Source of the DNA: Amphiura filiformis
Taxonomy: Eukaryota; Echinodermata; Ophiuroidea; Amphilepidida; Amphiuridae
Direction: 5' to 3'
Assembly: GCF_039555335.1 (NCBI RefSeq)
Contig: NC_092647.1
Location: 16,044,094-16,108,093, forward strand
Length of the DNA stretch: 64,000 nucleotides
Shown here: positions 10,216 through 22,100 of the stretch, one piece after another
How positions within the stretch are numbered: the stretch's first letter is position 1
How the letters are laid out: each line of letters begins with the position of its first letter
Program-made: the position numbers and the translations under genes
Notes under the pieces: generated by a model
What the model was told of the DNA's origin: nothing
Databases searched by the model: none
What the model saw: the letters and a program-made list of their open reading frames with translations, nothing else

Positions 10216-10540
10216 TAATTTATGTTTGCAAGTCCAATAATTTACTCACGTTTTATACGTTTCATCTTCCGATCGGAAGACTTCATCAGTAATGCAATGA
10301 ACCAGCAACACTGCTACTCGCATCTCCAGAGTGTACAGTTCTTTTCAGTAGTTGGTCGTATACATGATTGAGAGAGTATGTCGCTTCATCGCGGTTGATA
10401 ACGTTGGCCCCCGTTTCCTGATCCACTGTACACTGAGAGTAGCAGTGTTGTGGTTCATTGCATTACTGATGAAGTCTTCCGATCGGAAGATGAAACGTCT
10501 AAAAACGTGAGTAAATTATTGGACTTGTAAACATAATTTA
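10216..10540. mobile_element. 325-bp foldback element downstream of the lectin gene
   Basis: Arms of about 100 bp are near-perfect inverses: the left arm contains CTTCCGATCGGAAGACTTCA and the right arm TGAAGTCTTCCGATCGGAAG. The termini TAATTTATGTTTGCAAGTC and GACTTGTAAACATAATTTA also pair. No coding capacity; MITE-like. Confidence 0.9.
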
Positions 10541-10735
10541 CCAATAGTAGCATACTTGCATTGTTTTTTTCAACATATATCAAGTTTTAAACAAACTGAA
10601 TCTCATTAAATCAATAGGATCTCTCTATTTCTTAAAGATTTTGGGTGACTTTGATGTGTTGATTATAATCAGGGGCATAACGGGATCACCGAGCCAGGGA
10701 ACAAAATTTCCAATTTGTTCCGCTGAACTGATGGA

Positions 10736-10741
10736 AATAAA
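10736..10741 (+). promoter_or_regulatory. Candidate polyadenylation signal of the lectin gene
   Basis: An AATAAA hexamer lies 0.7 kb after the lectin stop codon. If it is used, the 3' UTR would include the foldback element at 10216-10540. Such hexamers are common in AT-rich DNA, so this is only a candidate. Confidence 0.25.
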
Positions 10742-11369
10742 ACATTATTGTTTATTTTTTTGCCAGGGTGCTCGGGAATGGAACAAAAATATTTCTATTT
10801 TCGTTACTAATTGTTTTATACAGTACAACATCCAATATCACCTGCAATTTTAAGACTAAATTTAATACTATAGTGGGAATGCAATTGTGGCCATTATAGC
10901 TATTTGTCAGTTTCATCCCGGTATTTTTTTCCCTATATTTATAGCCTTTTGTCCTGGTATTCTGAGCCAGGGGGAACATGCCCCCATCAGTATGCTTATA
11001 ATTATAATATTTTTATGTAGAACACAGCTCGTGGACACCTTTTATGGTTATTTAAGCCAAAACATTCAGATTTTTGAAGATGGTTACATCTTCAAAAATC
11101 ATAATTGCAGATTTATTATTATTATTATTATTACTATTTCATACAATTACTTTCTTGTTGTGTTGCAAATTGAAATTCACGTTTTTTTAACAAACTTATT
11201 ATCAGTTTATTTGCCATTGTGCTGAAGATTTGTATGATTAAAGCCCCAAAAGAGAATTATATTTGTTTCATCACAAATAAGGGGACAGAAAACACAGACA
11301 GTGAAATTAGAAAGAATCACATTTTTAATCACACTTTTCATTTTTTCAAATTTTTTCCATATTAAAATT
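10742..11369. other. Intergenic DNA, nothing recognised
   Basis: AT-rich sequence with a short (ATT)n tract near 11116. No conserved ORF or repeat family was recognised. Confidence 0.5.
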
Positions 11370-11540
11370 AAAATGGTTAAATATAGCGCAGAATTGGAAC
11401 AAATTTACGCGCAACTTTTCAGACTAAAATGGCCAGAAACCTACATGCAGGTGTCAACATTGCGAGGATGACTGTATGGACCAACCCCCTCATACAAATT
11501 TTCTGGGGGATTTACCCCTCCGGATTTACTCCTATGATCA
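11370..11540 (+). repeat. Dispersed repeat, inverted relative to 16080-16330
   Basis: The segment with CAGGTGTCAACATTG followed by GAGGATGACTGTATGGACCA matches, as reverse complement, the segment around 16140-16190. The copies are diverged; ends are approximate. Confidence 0.6.
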
Positions 11541-12035
11541 ATATACTGATTAAACAAATTTGGACAGAATATCTTTGCATATTTGAATGTTACTCTTCTA
11601 AGAATGGGAATGGGTATAGGGATTTGACTGCAGTATATGATATGCATATATTATTTACATTCACCAATAAGTAGGCCTACATTACATTATGCCAAAAATA
11701 AGAAATTTGTATAAGTGCAATATAAAATTAAAATTGATGTATGGAGAAGGTATATTTTGCTTTACTACCATTTACTGAAATGTTAAAGTCAATGAGTTTT
11801 GCTTGTCACAAATTTACCAGATGATGTTTACATACAAAATTATTTTAAATTTCTTAATGATTTAGCATTTGACAGCATTTTGAATATCTTATTTTTGGAA
11901 TAAAAGAAGAAACAAATGTTGGAAAACAACCACAATAATTATATAATTGAAGTTGATATATTTTAATAGAAAAAAAAGCTTATATGTGTACATTGGTTCT
12001 GTGACTAATAAATGGGCATCTGTATTTAATTGCAT
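11541..12035. other. Intergenic DNA, nothing recognised
   Basis: AT-rich sequence without a recognisable gene, tandem repeat or terminal inverted repeat. Confidence 0.5.
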
Positions 12036-12230
12036 TTAAAAAAGCGCAGTGATTTATAGTGCGCTACGCACAGGCACAACGCCTAGACGTTGATCCACAA
12101 GCCTCAGCACACTTTACAGGTTGTCGCTGACCACTATGGCCCCACATCATTCCATAAGCCATTAAACATCAAATCAGGGACTTTGCTGCTTCAAGAGCGC
12201 ACACCCTAGACATTCCTCAAATAACCATCC
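12036..12230 (-). mobile_element. 5'-truncated SINE, same family as 32222-32560
   Basis: The reverse complement matches the body of the SINE at 32430-32560 (CTAGGGTGTGCGCTC, AAGTCCCTGATTTG, GTGGTCAGCGACAACCTG) and continues into a tail with GCGCACTATAAATCACTGCG. The tRNA-like head is missing. Confidence 0.85.
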
Positions 12231-12244
12231 GGGCAGTGACGACG

Positions 12245-12655
12245 AAGTAGCCAGTCAATAACGACTAGGTAATGACTAGGCATGCGGTTAGTAAGGTGTG
12301 ATAATTAGGTAATTACCAGGTCACCCAGTCAATAACGACAACGTAATGACTAGGCATCTGGTCAGAAAAGTTTTGGTCATTACTAGGTAACTAGTCAATA
12401 ACGACAAGGTAATGACTAGGCATGTGGTCAGTAACGTGTGGTAATTACCAGGTATTTAGACAATAACGACAAGGTAATGACTAGGCATACGGTCAGTAAC
12501 GTTTTAGTAATTACTAAGTATAATTAGTCAGTAACAACTAGGTATGAGGGCAGTAAAACTAGGAATCCGGTCAATAACGACTAGGTAATTACTGGTATTC
12601 GATCAGTAACGTACTAGGTAATGACTAGATATCCAGGCAGTAACGACCAGGTAAC
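12245..12655 (+). repeat. Degenerate ~65-bp minisatellite
   Basis: Irregular copies of a unit with AATAACGACAAGGTAATGAC and GTCAGTAACGT; AATAACGAC recurs at about 12257, 12331, 12397 and 12462. It directly follows the truncated SINE. Confidence 0.85.
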
Positions 12656-13129
12656 AAATAAGTATCTTGACAAATTGGAGGCCTGCTATGACCACAGATT
12701 CTGCTATGACTTACCCGTCTCGTTTGATTCATTATATTTTCCCAGTACTTTGATGGAAATCGAAAAGTGCTGCGTAACCTTTTCATTAATAACTAATGAA
12801 GCAATCGAAATCTTTGACTGCAACGGATCGGTATTAATTAATATGTACTACTAGACTCTGACGTTCGCCTTGTTATTGATCGCAAGAAACAATTAATAGG
12901 TCAATAAAGGCTGTATCAAAATCATTGTTACCCATCAAATTTGATGTTTATTGAAAAACCCGCTTCTTTCAAAATAATCATAGGTTGTGAACGTTCCCCT
13001 AAAAATCTTAAGGGAAGAAAAATAAAATAAGAATTGCATCTGCATATTTAGCTTTTTGGCCAAAAGGAGAGGAGATACCTAATTTCACGAGTCATTATGG
13101 GATTAAATAGTCTGAAATAGGTAGTACAT
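12656..13129. other. Intergenic DNA, nothing recognised
   Basis: No gene signal. The stretch around 12850 (ACGTTCGCC ... TTATTGATCG) also occurs near 35450, so part of it is probably an old dispersed repeat. Confidence 0.4.
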
Positions 13130-13435
13130 TCCCTGACGATATCCAGAAGCTGGGCTATGGTTTGTTGAACTTTGTTCCTTCAACAGAACGGTACCTTTTT
13201 GGTCTCTTTTCCCACATTGCTGGTAAAAATATCAAACAGTCATAATTGGCGGTCATTTCAAATCATCCCCAAGTCAACGAGGTTCAGAAATGTCTTCACA
13301 TTGATACTGGTTATACATACCTAGACTAAATACAATGCTCTGTTATCTACCACTTGAACAGGATTTAGCCAAAGCAAACAAAGATTGGAGCCTTTAAGAA
13401 TTCTATAGACATAGGTAGAAGCTTATTATCCTCTC
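13130..13435 (+). mobile_element. Fragment of the 5148-6346 element family
   Basis: It matches internal sequence of the 5148-6346 element, including CAGTCATAATTGGCGGTCAT and CATCCCCAAGTCAACGAGG. Terminal repeats are not present. Confidence 0.8.
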
Positions 13436-13971
13436 CGGATTTAACAAACTACTTTGTCATGTTTGATCCGTTTTTAGAGCATTTATTATCCATAATGATA
13501 TCAAATTAAAACATTTTGGGAATAAGCTTTTTTCGTGGATATCTACTGAACAATGTCATAAAAAGAGGATGCTAGGATCACGAAATGCTCCTTTAAAGGA
13601 GTTTTAAATGTTTCAAAGTTAACACATTGAGCAGAAATATCGTAAGAAATTTCAGATAAGGTGACTTTGAATTCATGTTTAACGATATCATAAGAATAAA
13701 TAAATAAAATAAGATTTACATGTTCTAATGGAAATTAATTTAACGGTTTAACATGTTTAAGATAACATATTTAAGATAACAAGTGGAAAAATTAAAAAAA
13801 CCAAAGCCAATGATTGGTTTTAACTTTGAATTCATGTTTAAGCCTAAAACCTTTCAATTTAAAAAATTATGTGTAGGGGTGAGTATGTAGCTGTCTAGCT
13901 TAAATAAGAATATCTCCTAGTACGAAACGCTGGAGAAAAATATGTCACAATAAGATAAACTCTACTACATA

Positions 13972-14394
13972 TGTGACGTGTCATGTCAAAAGGAGACACT
14001 TTTGGGCAGGTTATCAATTTTGAAATTTTTACATATCTTAAATAAAGAGATATTTTGCTCCACAATGCCGTTTTCCCCAATGAAATCGGACATTCCTAAG
14101 CGAAGATATTGAGTTCGTAAGTTATGGTATTGTAAAATTGGAAATTGAGATATCGGCCTTTAAAAATATTATTGACAATGTTGAGAGTAGGAATTACGTT
14201 GAAAAATGTCTCAAAAAATACAAGATGCCAGTTATATTCCGGTCGAAACTATCAGACAATATTTTTAACATTAATAACATCACAAATTCGCAACAAACCC
14301 AAATTGTGAAAAATTTACCCCCGGGCAGATTTTTGGCTGTTTCTGCATTTACGATCCTGCCCAAAAGTGTCTCCTTTTGACATGACACGTCACA
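13972..14394. mobile_element. 423-bp TA-flanked MITE
   Basis: Perfect terminal inverted repeats of about 40 bp (TGTGACGTGTCATGTCAAAA ... and its inverse) enclose 340 bp of non-coding sequence, with TA at both edges. Perfect ends suggest recent activity. Confidence 0.92.
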
Positions 14395-14460
14395 TATATT
14401 ATCTGAAAGAACCTATTGTCTAGAAATAATCTTCAGTAAATGGGTCTTCAATGCTAATGT

Positions 14461-14957
14461 AAACATCTCAAAAAAGTAACTAACCCCCCCTTAAATAATG
14501 ACCATCATTGACCATTATTCGAAAGCGGCGATTGTATTACAAATCTGTAAAATGCGTTGGAAGCAGAATTTATTTCTGCACATTTTGACACCTCATTTGT
14601 GGCAATTGAATAACTATTGACGCCACAGCGTACATTTAAATCAATGTAACCCAAGATTTGAAAGTTGCAGTAAATTGTATTGATTTTGCATTCAGTACAA
14701 TGGAAGGAAATCTGTGTAATGATATCTGAGTGTTTTTGCATTGTAGGTAAGTGCAACTTTCAAATCTAGACCTCACTACATTAAATTGACCCGTATTTTA
14801 TTGTTTTCTGGGCTATCGTATCAAATGAGGTGTCAAAATGCGCAGAAATAAATTAAGCTTCCAACGCATTTTACAGATTAGTAATACAATAGCGGATAGC
14901 CCCTTTTTGAATAATAGCCATTATTTAGGGGGGTTAGTTACTTCTTTTGAGATGTTT
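14461..14957. mobile_element. ~0.5-kb TA-flanked MITE, family shared with 39699-40147
   Basis: The ends read AACATCTCAAAAAAGTAACT and its inverse AGTTACTTCTTTTGAGATGTT, flanked by TA. The second inverted layer reads GCGTTGGAAGCAGAATTTAT near the left end. A close relative lies at 39699-40147. Confidence 0.9.
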
Positions 14958-15027
14958 ATTTCAAGAGGTAACAACATTGAACAGTCGATTGATTGATTTG
15001 ATTCACAGCACAAAATGTGAAGAGTTT

Positions 15028-15453
15028 GGTTCCAAAAGGCATTAAGTCCAAAGGCTGCTTTGTGGAATTCTTTATTTGAAGATATTCCTAAGAGTAGCAG
15101 TAACTTGCCAATCTAATAACATTTAGAGCAGTAGAATAGTTATAACAATATTTTGGTTATCTTTAAAAAAACATTGCAAATCTCTTTAACCTCCCACGTG
15201 CGAATAAGAAAACAATAAATATAAAAGATTTTTTTTTATTCCAAAAGCATTGAGTCCAATGGCAGCCATTTAATTTTAAACCTGACATTGAAAAATTTTA
15301 GGGGACAAAATGATATTGAAAATAGTTAGAGAATAAGCTATAGTTACAGACATATCCACTCCAATCGTCAAATGTCATTAAACTTTAAAAATGAAAAAAT
15401 ATATCAGAAAAATGTGACACAAGGCAGCTATTGGACTTAATGCCTTTTGGAAA
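15028..15453. mobile_element. ~0.43-kb inverted-repeat element
   Basis: TTCCAAAAGGCATTAAGTCC at 15030 pairs with GGACTTAATGCCTTTTGGAA ending near 15452; a third degenerate copy of the motif lies at 15241. There is no ORF of note. Confidence 0.8.
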
Positions 15454-15649
15454 CAAGATATTCAAATGTGATAATTTTTGAAACAAAAAATGATTTTCAA
15501 AAAGAAGAAAGTTGTGAGGGTAGCAAAAAGATTCCTCTATTCACAGGTTTTAAAATTTTTCAAATCAACCTAATGTATGTCAAGTTATGCAAAGAAATGT
15601 TTTGTAATTTTAGGGGGGTATTTCTTTTGAACCCTGTATTTACGATGCA

Positions 15650-18163
15650 GTCTACAGATGTATGAGATGAAATTACACAGATTTTGCAAAACACATAATC
15701 CTTTTTACAGTTGAGTAAGCGGTTGGGTGATTATTTTATGATACGGCATTATAAATTATAAATTACAAAAAAAATCATCTTTATTTCATAACGAACTATT
15801 TTTCCTATTTTGTGCTTATATTCACTGACACAATGCAATGAACAATGAAAGAGATTAGGCTACAAGCAAGTCAGAGTTTTTGAACATAATGTTTTATGTT
15901 GCATTTGAGTCATTTGATAGGATTTGATTTATGGCCGCGTACGCCACGTTTTTACGCGCCAATTTTCTGTCATTTATGCGTGTGCGGCATTCACAGAGGC
16001 GACTTAAGTCATATCTCGCGTTCAAACATGCCGAGGCAATGGATTTACAAGCTGAGGAAAACATTTGAAAGCGGGTAAATGGTCAATGGTCATCCACAAA
16101 GGTGTAGATCCCGGGGGATGGGGAAAATCCCACCAATATTTTGACAAGGGGATGGTCAATACAATCATCCCCCAATGTTGACGCCTGTATGTGGGTTCCT
16201 GATCAAATTAACCTCATATTTGGCGATTTTAGCCTTAAAAGTGCCAATGTTTTGCGCGTATTCCACTTTTGGCCACATTTTGCCAGTATAGCTTCAATAC
16301 GCCAAAACTTTTTGCGGGCTTCGCTCCCATTTGTACCATAAAATCATTCTGTCGCCACTGTATTCACTATACTTCAAGAAATGCCAAAAAGAAATCTACG
16401 TCACTGGTCATCCAGAGGTTATCATGCAGCCGTCTGATATTCGTCGCTCTTGAGCCACAACAGCTGTAGTTGTTTCTTGTTTCCCCTGTGTTCATTGTTA
16501 TTACAGCTCTGAGTATTTTAATTGGTCCATCGGAGCTCATCTTAGGAATCATCAGTAATTCTGGTCATTTTACCTTTGAGCTTTTGTTGAAATGCATCAC
16601 GTGAAAGGCTTTAAATTACAATAACGTGACAAGGCAATGAACTCTATGTCCACAACAGCGCACAGCAAAGCGAGATGCGCAAAGCATTACGTTTGGTTAC
16701 GCGTACAATATTTTCGCAATACTCGTCATCAATTATGCTCTGGCCACGCGTACGCGCGCTACCTTGAAGTAAAAAAATTAAAATATTTGGGCAAAAAAGT
16801 GATATATTGATAATATTCTCTTTGAATCGCACTATTTTGTGGTAACAGGGAAATAGAGTGTGCAACATTTATCCTGTCCTCGGCAGTTAAAACGTTTAAA
16901 TAATGGGTTTAACGGGTCTCACCCATTATTTACTTTTTTACTATCTCGGACATGTAGGGTGTGAAGAATAATGTATTATCCTTTATTTCTTAAATCTTCC
17001 ACAATAGAATATAAAAGAATTCAAAATATATAGGAAATACATGGGAAATTTTTTCACCATCCTTTCACACAAAAGTTATTGTAACTTTACGAAGGAAGAT
17101 CCAATTTTAATAAAATTTGAAGCAAAAGAAAGATTACATTTTAAGCATTATTTTAAATCAATAATCCCATTTTGTCATTTGAAAACATATTCAATGATGT
17201 ATTGCCCCTTAAATATAATTTTAAATTGTACTTTTTAAGCACCGTCCCTTTAAAAATTGTCTGGATTGAAAGAATGATTCATTTACTGAATTGACCGTAA
17301 GCCAATCTATCACACGTTAATTGTTATGTCAAATTGCATTATCTCTGGTCCGCCTGCTCATTCTGAATCTCCGCTGTATCAAGGTTTTCATTACTACTAT
17401 TGATCTGATATTTGATTTTAATTTCACATGATTGTATTCAAATTAGTAAGGTCTGGCAATGGTATAATTGAAAACTGCTTGTGTTGCTTTATATGAACAT
17501 TTAAACACTCGATATTTCGTTTAAAAAATCACATTGCATCATCCACATGCAAATGCCTGTTGTACCAAAACCAAAGTATTTTGCTTCTATATAAACACTT
17601 GACAATTCCACTAAAACAGACGGATGCGAGGACTCTGTTTATTGTTGATTTCAACCTGTTCAGCAATCTTCCCCCACATATTATATAGTAGAATTCAAGT
17701 GCTTCAGACCTGTCTACAGTACCATCGCCAGGGAAAATGTCAGTACTTAGCAAACTCCTTGATATCACAAATAAAAGTAATAAACACTCTATGTTGTTTG
17801 TATATTCTTGTATTAGACTGGTGCTATTTTGGAAATAATGTGCTTATTTAAGCATCAAGCGGCAAGTTCGAGTTAAAGTTGACAACCAAATTATTTTGGT
17901 TAATTTGGGTATGCCGAATTCAAATATTTTGTCTGCTAAGCTGTATTTGAACCCCGTGACCCTATAAACGACACCCAAGCCCCCTGCAAAATTAAACGTG
18001 CTTTAAATTCACTAAAAAGCATATCAAATTATTGGCCTGTGGGCCTAAGGATCACAAAAATGTAACATATCATATGGAAAGGTTTGGCTAGAAAACGATT
18101 CCCTTATAAACAAACGATTCTCTTATAAACCATCTTATCTTATTCTCGAAACAAGCATGCTAC
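15650..18163 (+). repeat. Left arm of a large inverted duplication
   Basis: This segment is found again in reverse complement at 33141-35032. Shared landmarks, in order, are CTACAGATG at 15652, the GGTTGGGTGATTATTTTATG block, GCGATTTAAAG-type sequence near 16830, the CCATTATTTA stretch, and CTTATTCTCGAAACAAGCAT near 18140. The left arm is about 0.6 kb longer because of extra sequence at about 15830-16640, including the repeat at 16080-16330. Confidence 0.88.
16080..16330 (-). repeat. Dispersed repeat inside the left arm
   Basis: The reverse complement contains CAGGCGTCAACATTGGG, matching 11440-11460, and neighbouring sequence also aligns. It is absent from the right arm of the inverted duplication, so it was probably inserted into this arm. 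Confidence 0.6.
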
Positions 18164-18786
18164 ATAATACATGTATGAACAGAATTGCTAGCATTGAGTA
18201 TCGTTAAAACCATTTTATTACTATTATTTTAGTATTTTACATGAAGATACTTAAAACCATTAGTGTGAGTCTGTATAATATTAATACACTTCAAAGAATT
18301 CGTTGCACAAAATGTTAACAACTGAGTTCAATGTTCTCAATCAGCCCACGACCAAATACTTAGCAAAATGTAGGCTACATATTTATGCATAGCTATTTAC
18401 CGTCACGGATACCGTCAATTCATAAATAGCCACCGTAATCAACATTCATCCGAGTAAGAACATTTCTACCGTATAGTTGTTGCTTTGCTTTTAGCTTTTT
18501 AAGCAGACACCGTCCGGTATTTTGTGATAGTGTCTCGAGGCGAAAACCAGGGAAGATGTTAATTCCAAACGTGTGGGGATTTCAACCCTGCGCTTTAGAT
18601 GATTAAGGTGTGCTTGACTTGCCTGCTTGTTTTATCTATTTCAAATCTATATTAGCAAAAAGAGACTGAGGCATTTCTTGAAGGGATCATGCGTTGAGAT
18701 TTTGTTTATTACAACCTTTGCAGTGCGAGTCATTTTGCCTGTTATATCTTCTCTGGCAATACATTTGGAGGATTCTCTTTAGATGA
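18164..18786. promoter_or_regulatory. Region upstream of the 5'-nucleotidase start
   Basis: About 620 bp between the inverted-duplication arm and the first coding exon must hold the promoter or an upstream intron. No convincing TATA box or initiator is seen. TTCTCTTTAG at 18773-18782 would serve as a splice acceptor, so a separate 5' UTR exon is possible. Confidence 0.3.
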
Positions 18787-18806
18787 ATGAAGATGTCGGA
18801 ATATAA
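18783..18806 (+). other. Short upstream ORF overlapping the nucleotidase start
   Basis: ATG at 18783 opens a seven-codon frame ending TAA, out of frame with the main ORF and overlapping its first codons. It could reduce initiation at 18787 if the transcript includes it. Confidence 0.35.
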
Positions 18807-19152
18807 TTTGTATGCACCGATTATTTGTCTTTTACTCAAAGGAATAATATTGTTGTCTTTGCCTGCGGATGCGTCATCATATGAAATAACTATCATTCAT
18901 ACGAATGATGTCCATGCTCGATTCGAGCAATTTGACAGAGGAACTGTGAAATGCAGTAAGGAAAAACAGGACTTAGGACAATGTGATGGTGGTGTTGCAC
19001 GACGGGCAACAGTTGTCAAACAGATCCGGGAAGAGGTTGACAACTCTTTGTTTTTAGATGGTGGAGACCAATTCCAAGGAACACTCTGGTTTTATGTGTA
19101 TGACGGGCATGCTGCGTCATTTTTCATGAATAAACTTGGATATGATGTTATG
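18787..19152 (+). CDS. NT5E: 5'-nucleotidase exon 1: signal peptide and first metal ligands
   Basis: It encodes 122 residues and ends at the donor GTAAGC on a codon boundary. It contains the signal peptide, IIHTNDVHAR (the Asp and His metal ligands) and LDGGDQFQG (bridging Asp), then FMNKLGYDVM. A short out-of-frame ATG ORF (18783-18806) overlaps the start. Confidence 0.92.
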
Positions 19153-22100
19153 GTAAGCTTTTGTACATTTATAGTAAGGGTTTTTTTCACACCATAACTA
19201 TGAAATGTGCATTATATACCTGAAAACCTTAAAAAATCGGGCATGGGAAGTAATCGCTTGCAGCACAGTAGTATTGTACTAACCTATTTTCACACGACAT
19301 TGTGTGGATGACGATATTTATCTATTGAGCACGTGGAAAAGTGCTGAAAGAGCCTATTGTTATTTTTATTGTGTTTCAGATATATATCTTTCGCGTATGT
19401 TTCCTTATGGATTGTTGCAAGTACATAGGTGACATTCACAAAAAGTGAATGTAATATAATGGCCCGGTCCCCGGGATGTAAATGGACAAATCAAAACTTA
19501 AACACACATTTCAGAAGTAATATAGTTACGTACCGATGATACCGATCTATTGGTACTATTTGATTATACTATTTATAGTCTACTAGTATTTCATCTTCTA
19601 TGGTGAAAAAGTCCCAATCGTTTGTATTTGTGTTTCCCACGAAACAAGGAAACCAAAATTAAACACTTTCGAAGCTAGGGATCATGTGTTCAATATAACG
19701 ACCCTTTAAGGTGGTACTACACCCCTTGATAAGTTTGTGACTAAGTTTGCATTTTCCTCAAAAAATAATAACACACCGGTAAACAAAAGTTATGTATATT
19801 ATAGGGACAAGGAATCCAGTTACTACACTGGAATGTCAGTGACTCAAGACAAGCGGTACGTTCTTTATGATAAGAAAAGAGGTACCGCTAGAATATACCT
19901 TATTTCTTAACATATATAATTAACCACTTGAATCACTGAAATTTCAGTGAAGTAATTGGATTCCTTTCCTTCAATATAATGACCCTTTAAGGTGGCACTA
20001 CACCCCTTGATAAATTTATGACTATTTTTGCATTTTTCTCAAAAAAATAATAACACACTGGTAACAAAAGTTATTTTTTGAGAAAAATGCAAAATTAGTC
20101 ACAAAATTTATCAGGGGGTGTAGTACCACCTTAACCGTTTAAAAACAATTCTTTATCATCTGCATTTCCGTACATTAAGCGGTGAATTTGAAAGTGGGCA
20201 GCGATATTTTATTAAATGGCTATAAATAAAACTTGTATGATACTATATGTACTTTCGTTTCATTAATATTTATACATTTATAAACTGAAAAATAATACTT
20301 GTCTGATTCGGAAATTCTATACACCAATTAAACATTCCGTGTACTTTACCTGACCCTTTATGTGTAACTATAATATAAAGGGCAGTAATGAATAACATAA
20401 ATAATGAATGAAAAAAAATCGTTCATATCATTTGGATTAAGGGCTCTGGTATGAACGTTTGGACAGTATTTTTGTGGGATATGGGAGCACATCAGACATA
20501 TCGAATTGAATTCTGAATATAATACGAGGAATGTCCTTCTGATATCAAATAATTTAGATTTTTTTAAATTCGCGATATAATACAAATTTTATGACAAATT
20601 ATTATTAAAACGCGAATTTCATATAATCAAAATTATTTGATATCAGACATTCAGAAGGACCATTCTTCGTATTCAGAATGCAATTCGATAAGTCTGATGT
20701 GCTCTCATGTCCCACAAAAAATACCGTCCAAACGTTCATACCCCACCCCTTAATGACATACTTATTGTAACATAATAGATTTCAGGTTTTTGCCCAGATG
20801 CATTAAATTTTCAACAGACCCAGATCTATATTGTTTTATACCGTTGAACAGGTTGAACAGTTGCCGAGTAGAAAATCTATTGTTTAGCGTGCATATTTCA
20901 GGTAATGCATTGTTTAGTGTGCAGGTTTATATAATTGGGCTAATAGTTCGTAAAATACAACGCACGGGAGAAGAATAGCTAAGGATATATAACGGTGAAT
21001 AGAAATGGGCCACTTGAAGTTCATCAGAGTAGGAAAGTAACACTATGAGAATCAACAAACGCCGGCATATATAAATGACACCTTCGTCGATTGATTAGGT
21101 TGTTGAACCTGACCTTACGTTAGATACCCGTGGGCACTCAACTTTAGAAGTAACGGGGATGCGCCGAGAAATACTAGGCATATTGCCTATAAATGTTGTT
21201 GAAAAAGGAGGTTATTGGGATTAAACAAAGGAAAACAGGGGGTTAACATATTGGTTATTGGTATAACATTTTGGAAAAGGCTTTCATCGGGTAGTAAAGT
21301 TTGAAAAATTGAGCAGAAATCTATTTTTCCCAAATTTGCAATACAAATTTGTTGAAATAAGACAATTTGAGAGTTTCTGCTTTAAATGCTAGACAAAAAT
21401 GGGTAATTGGATAGGCGAACCTGAAAAGGCGGGGTCATCGAGTACAGTATAAAGGCTTTAAAAACGGGTTATCGGATATTCGACTTCAGAAAAGAGGTCC
21501 TATTGACAGGCAAACACTCATCACTGCAAAAGTTTAGTGACCCCTCCCTAAATAGAAATAGTCTTAATGATCACATTTAGCAGTGCGCTTTGAGTATATT
21601 TATATATACGTATTTATAATTACGCACGTGGTCACGTCTGCGCTGCCATAACAGCTTTAAATATGAAGTCTGGAAGTAACCCTAACAAGCGGGTGGTCTT
21701 GCGGTACATTTGAATGCAAAGGCGGTACACAAAACCAGACTGTGCAGCAAAACTGTCTATTTTGTTTAACTTTGATATTCTTGTAAATGTTTCTGTCGAT
21801 AAATATTTTTTTCCGTGGGCAAATACTTTCAAATCCCCATGTGTAATAATTTTGTAATTAAATTAATACTTAAATTTTATGATGTTTATCTAAAGTGTTC
21901 ATATCCATGTCAATGTCATGCATGAGGATTTGTTCACGTTTGCTGGTCTTAGTATGTTTCAGTTTCAGTTTCAGTTTATTTACCATTTGACAAAAAATGC
22001 AAAAATAAAAAAGTATACAATGGTGGGTTGACCAAATAAGAGCAAAGCTCGAACAAAGTTTGGCCACCCTAAAATAAGTTACATGGGTCTAAATAAGATC

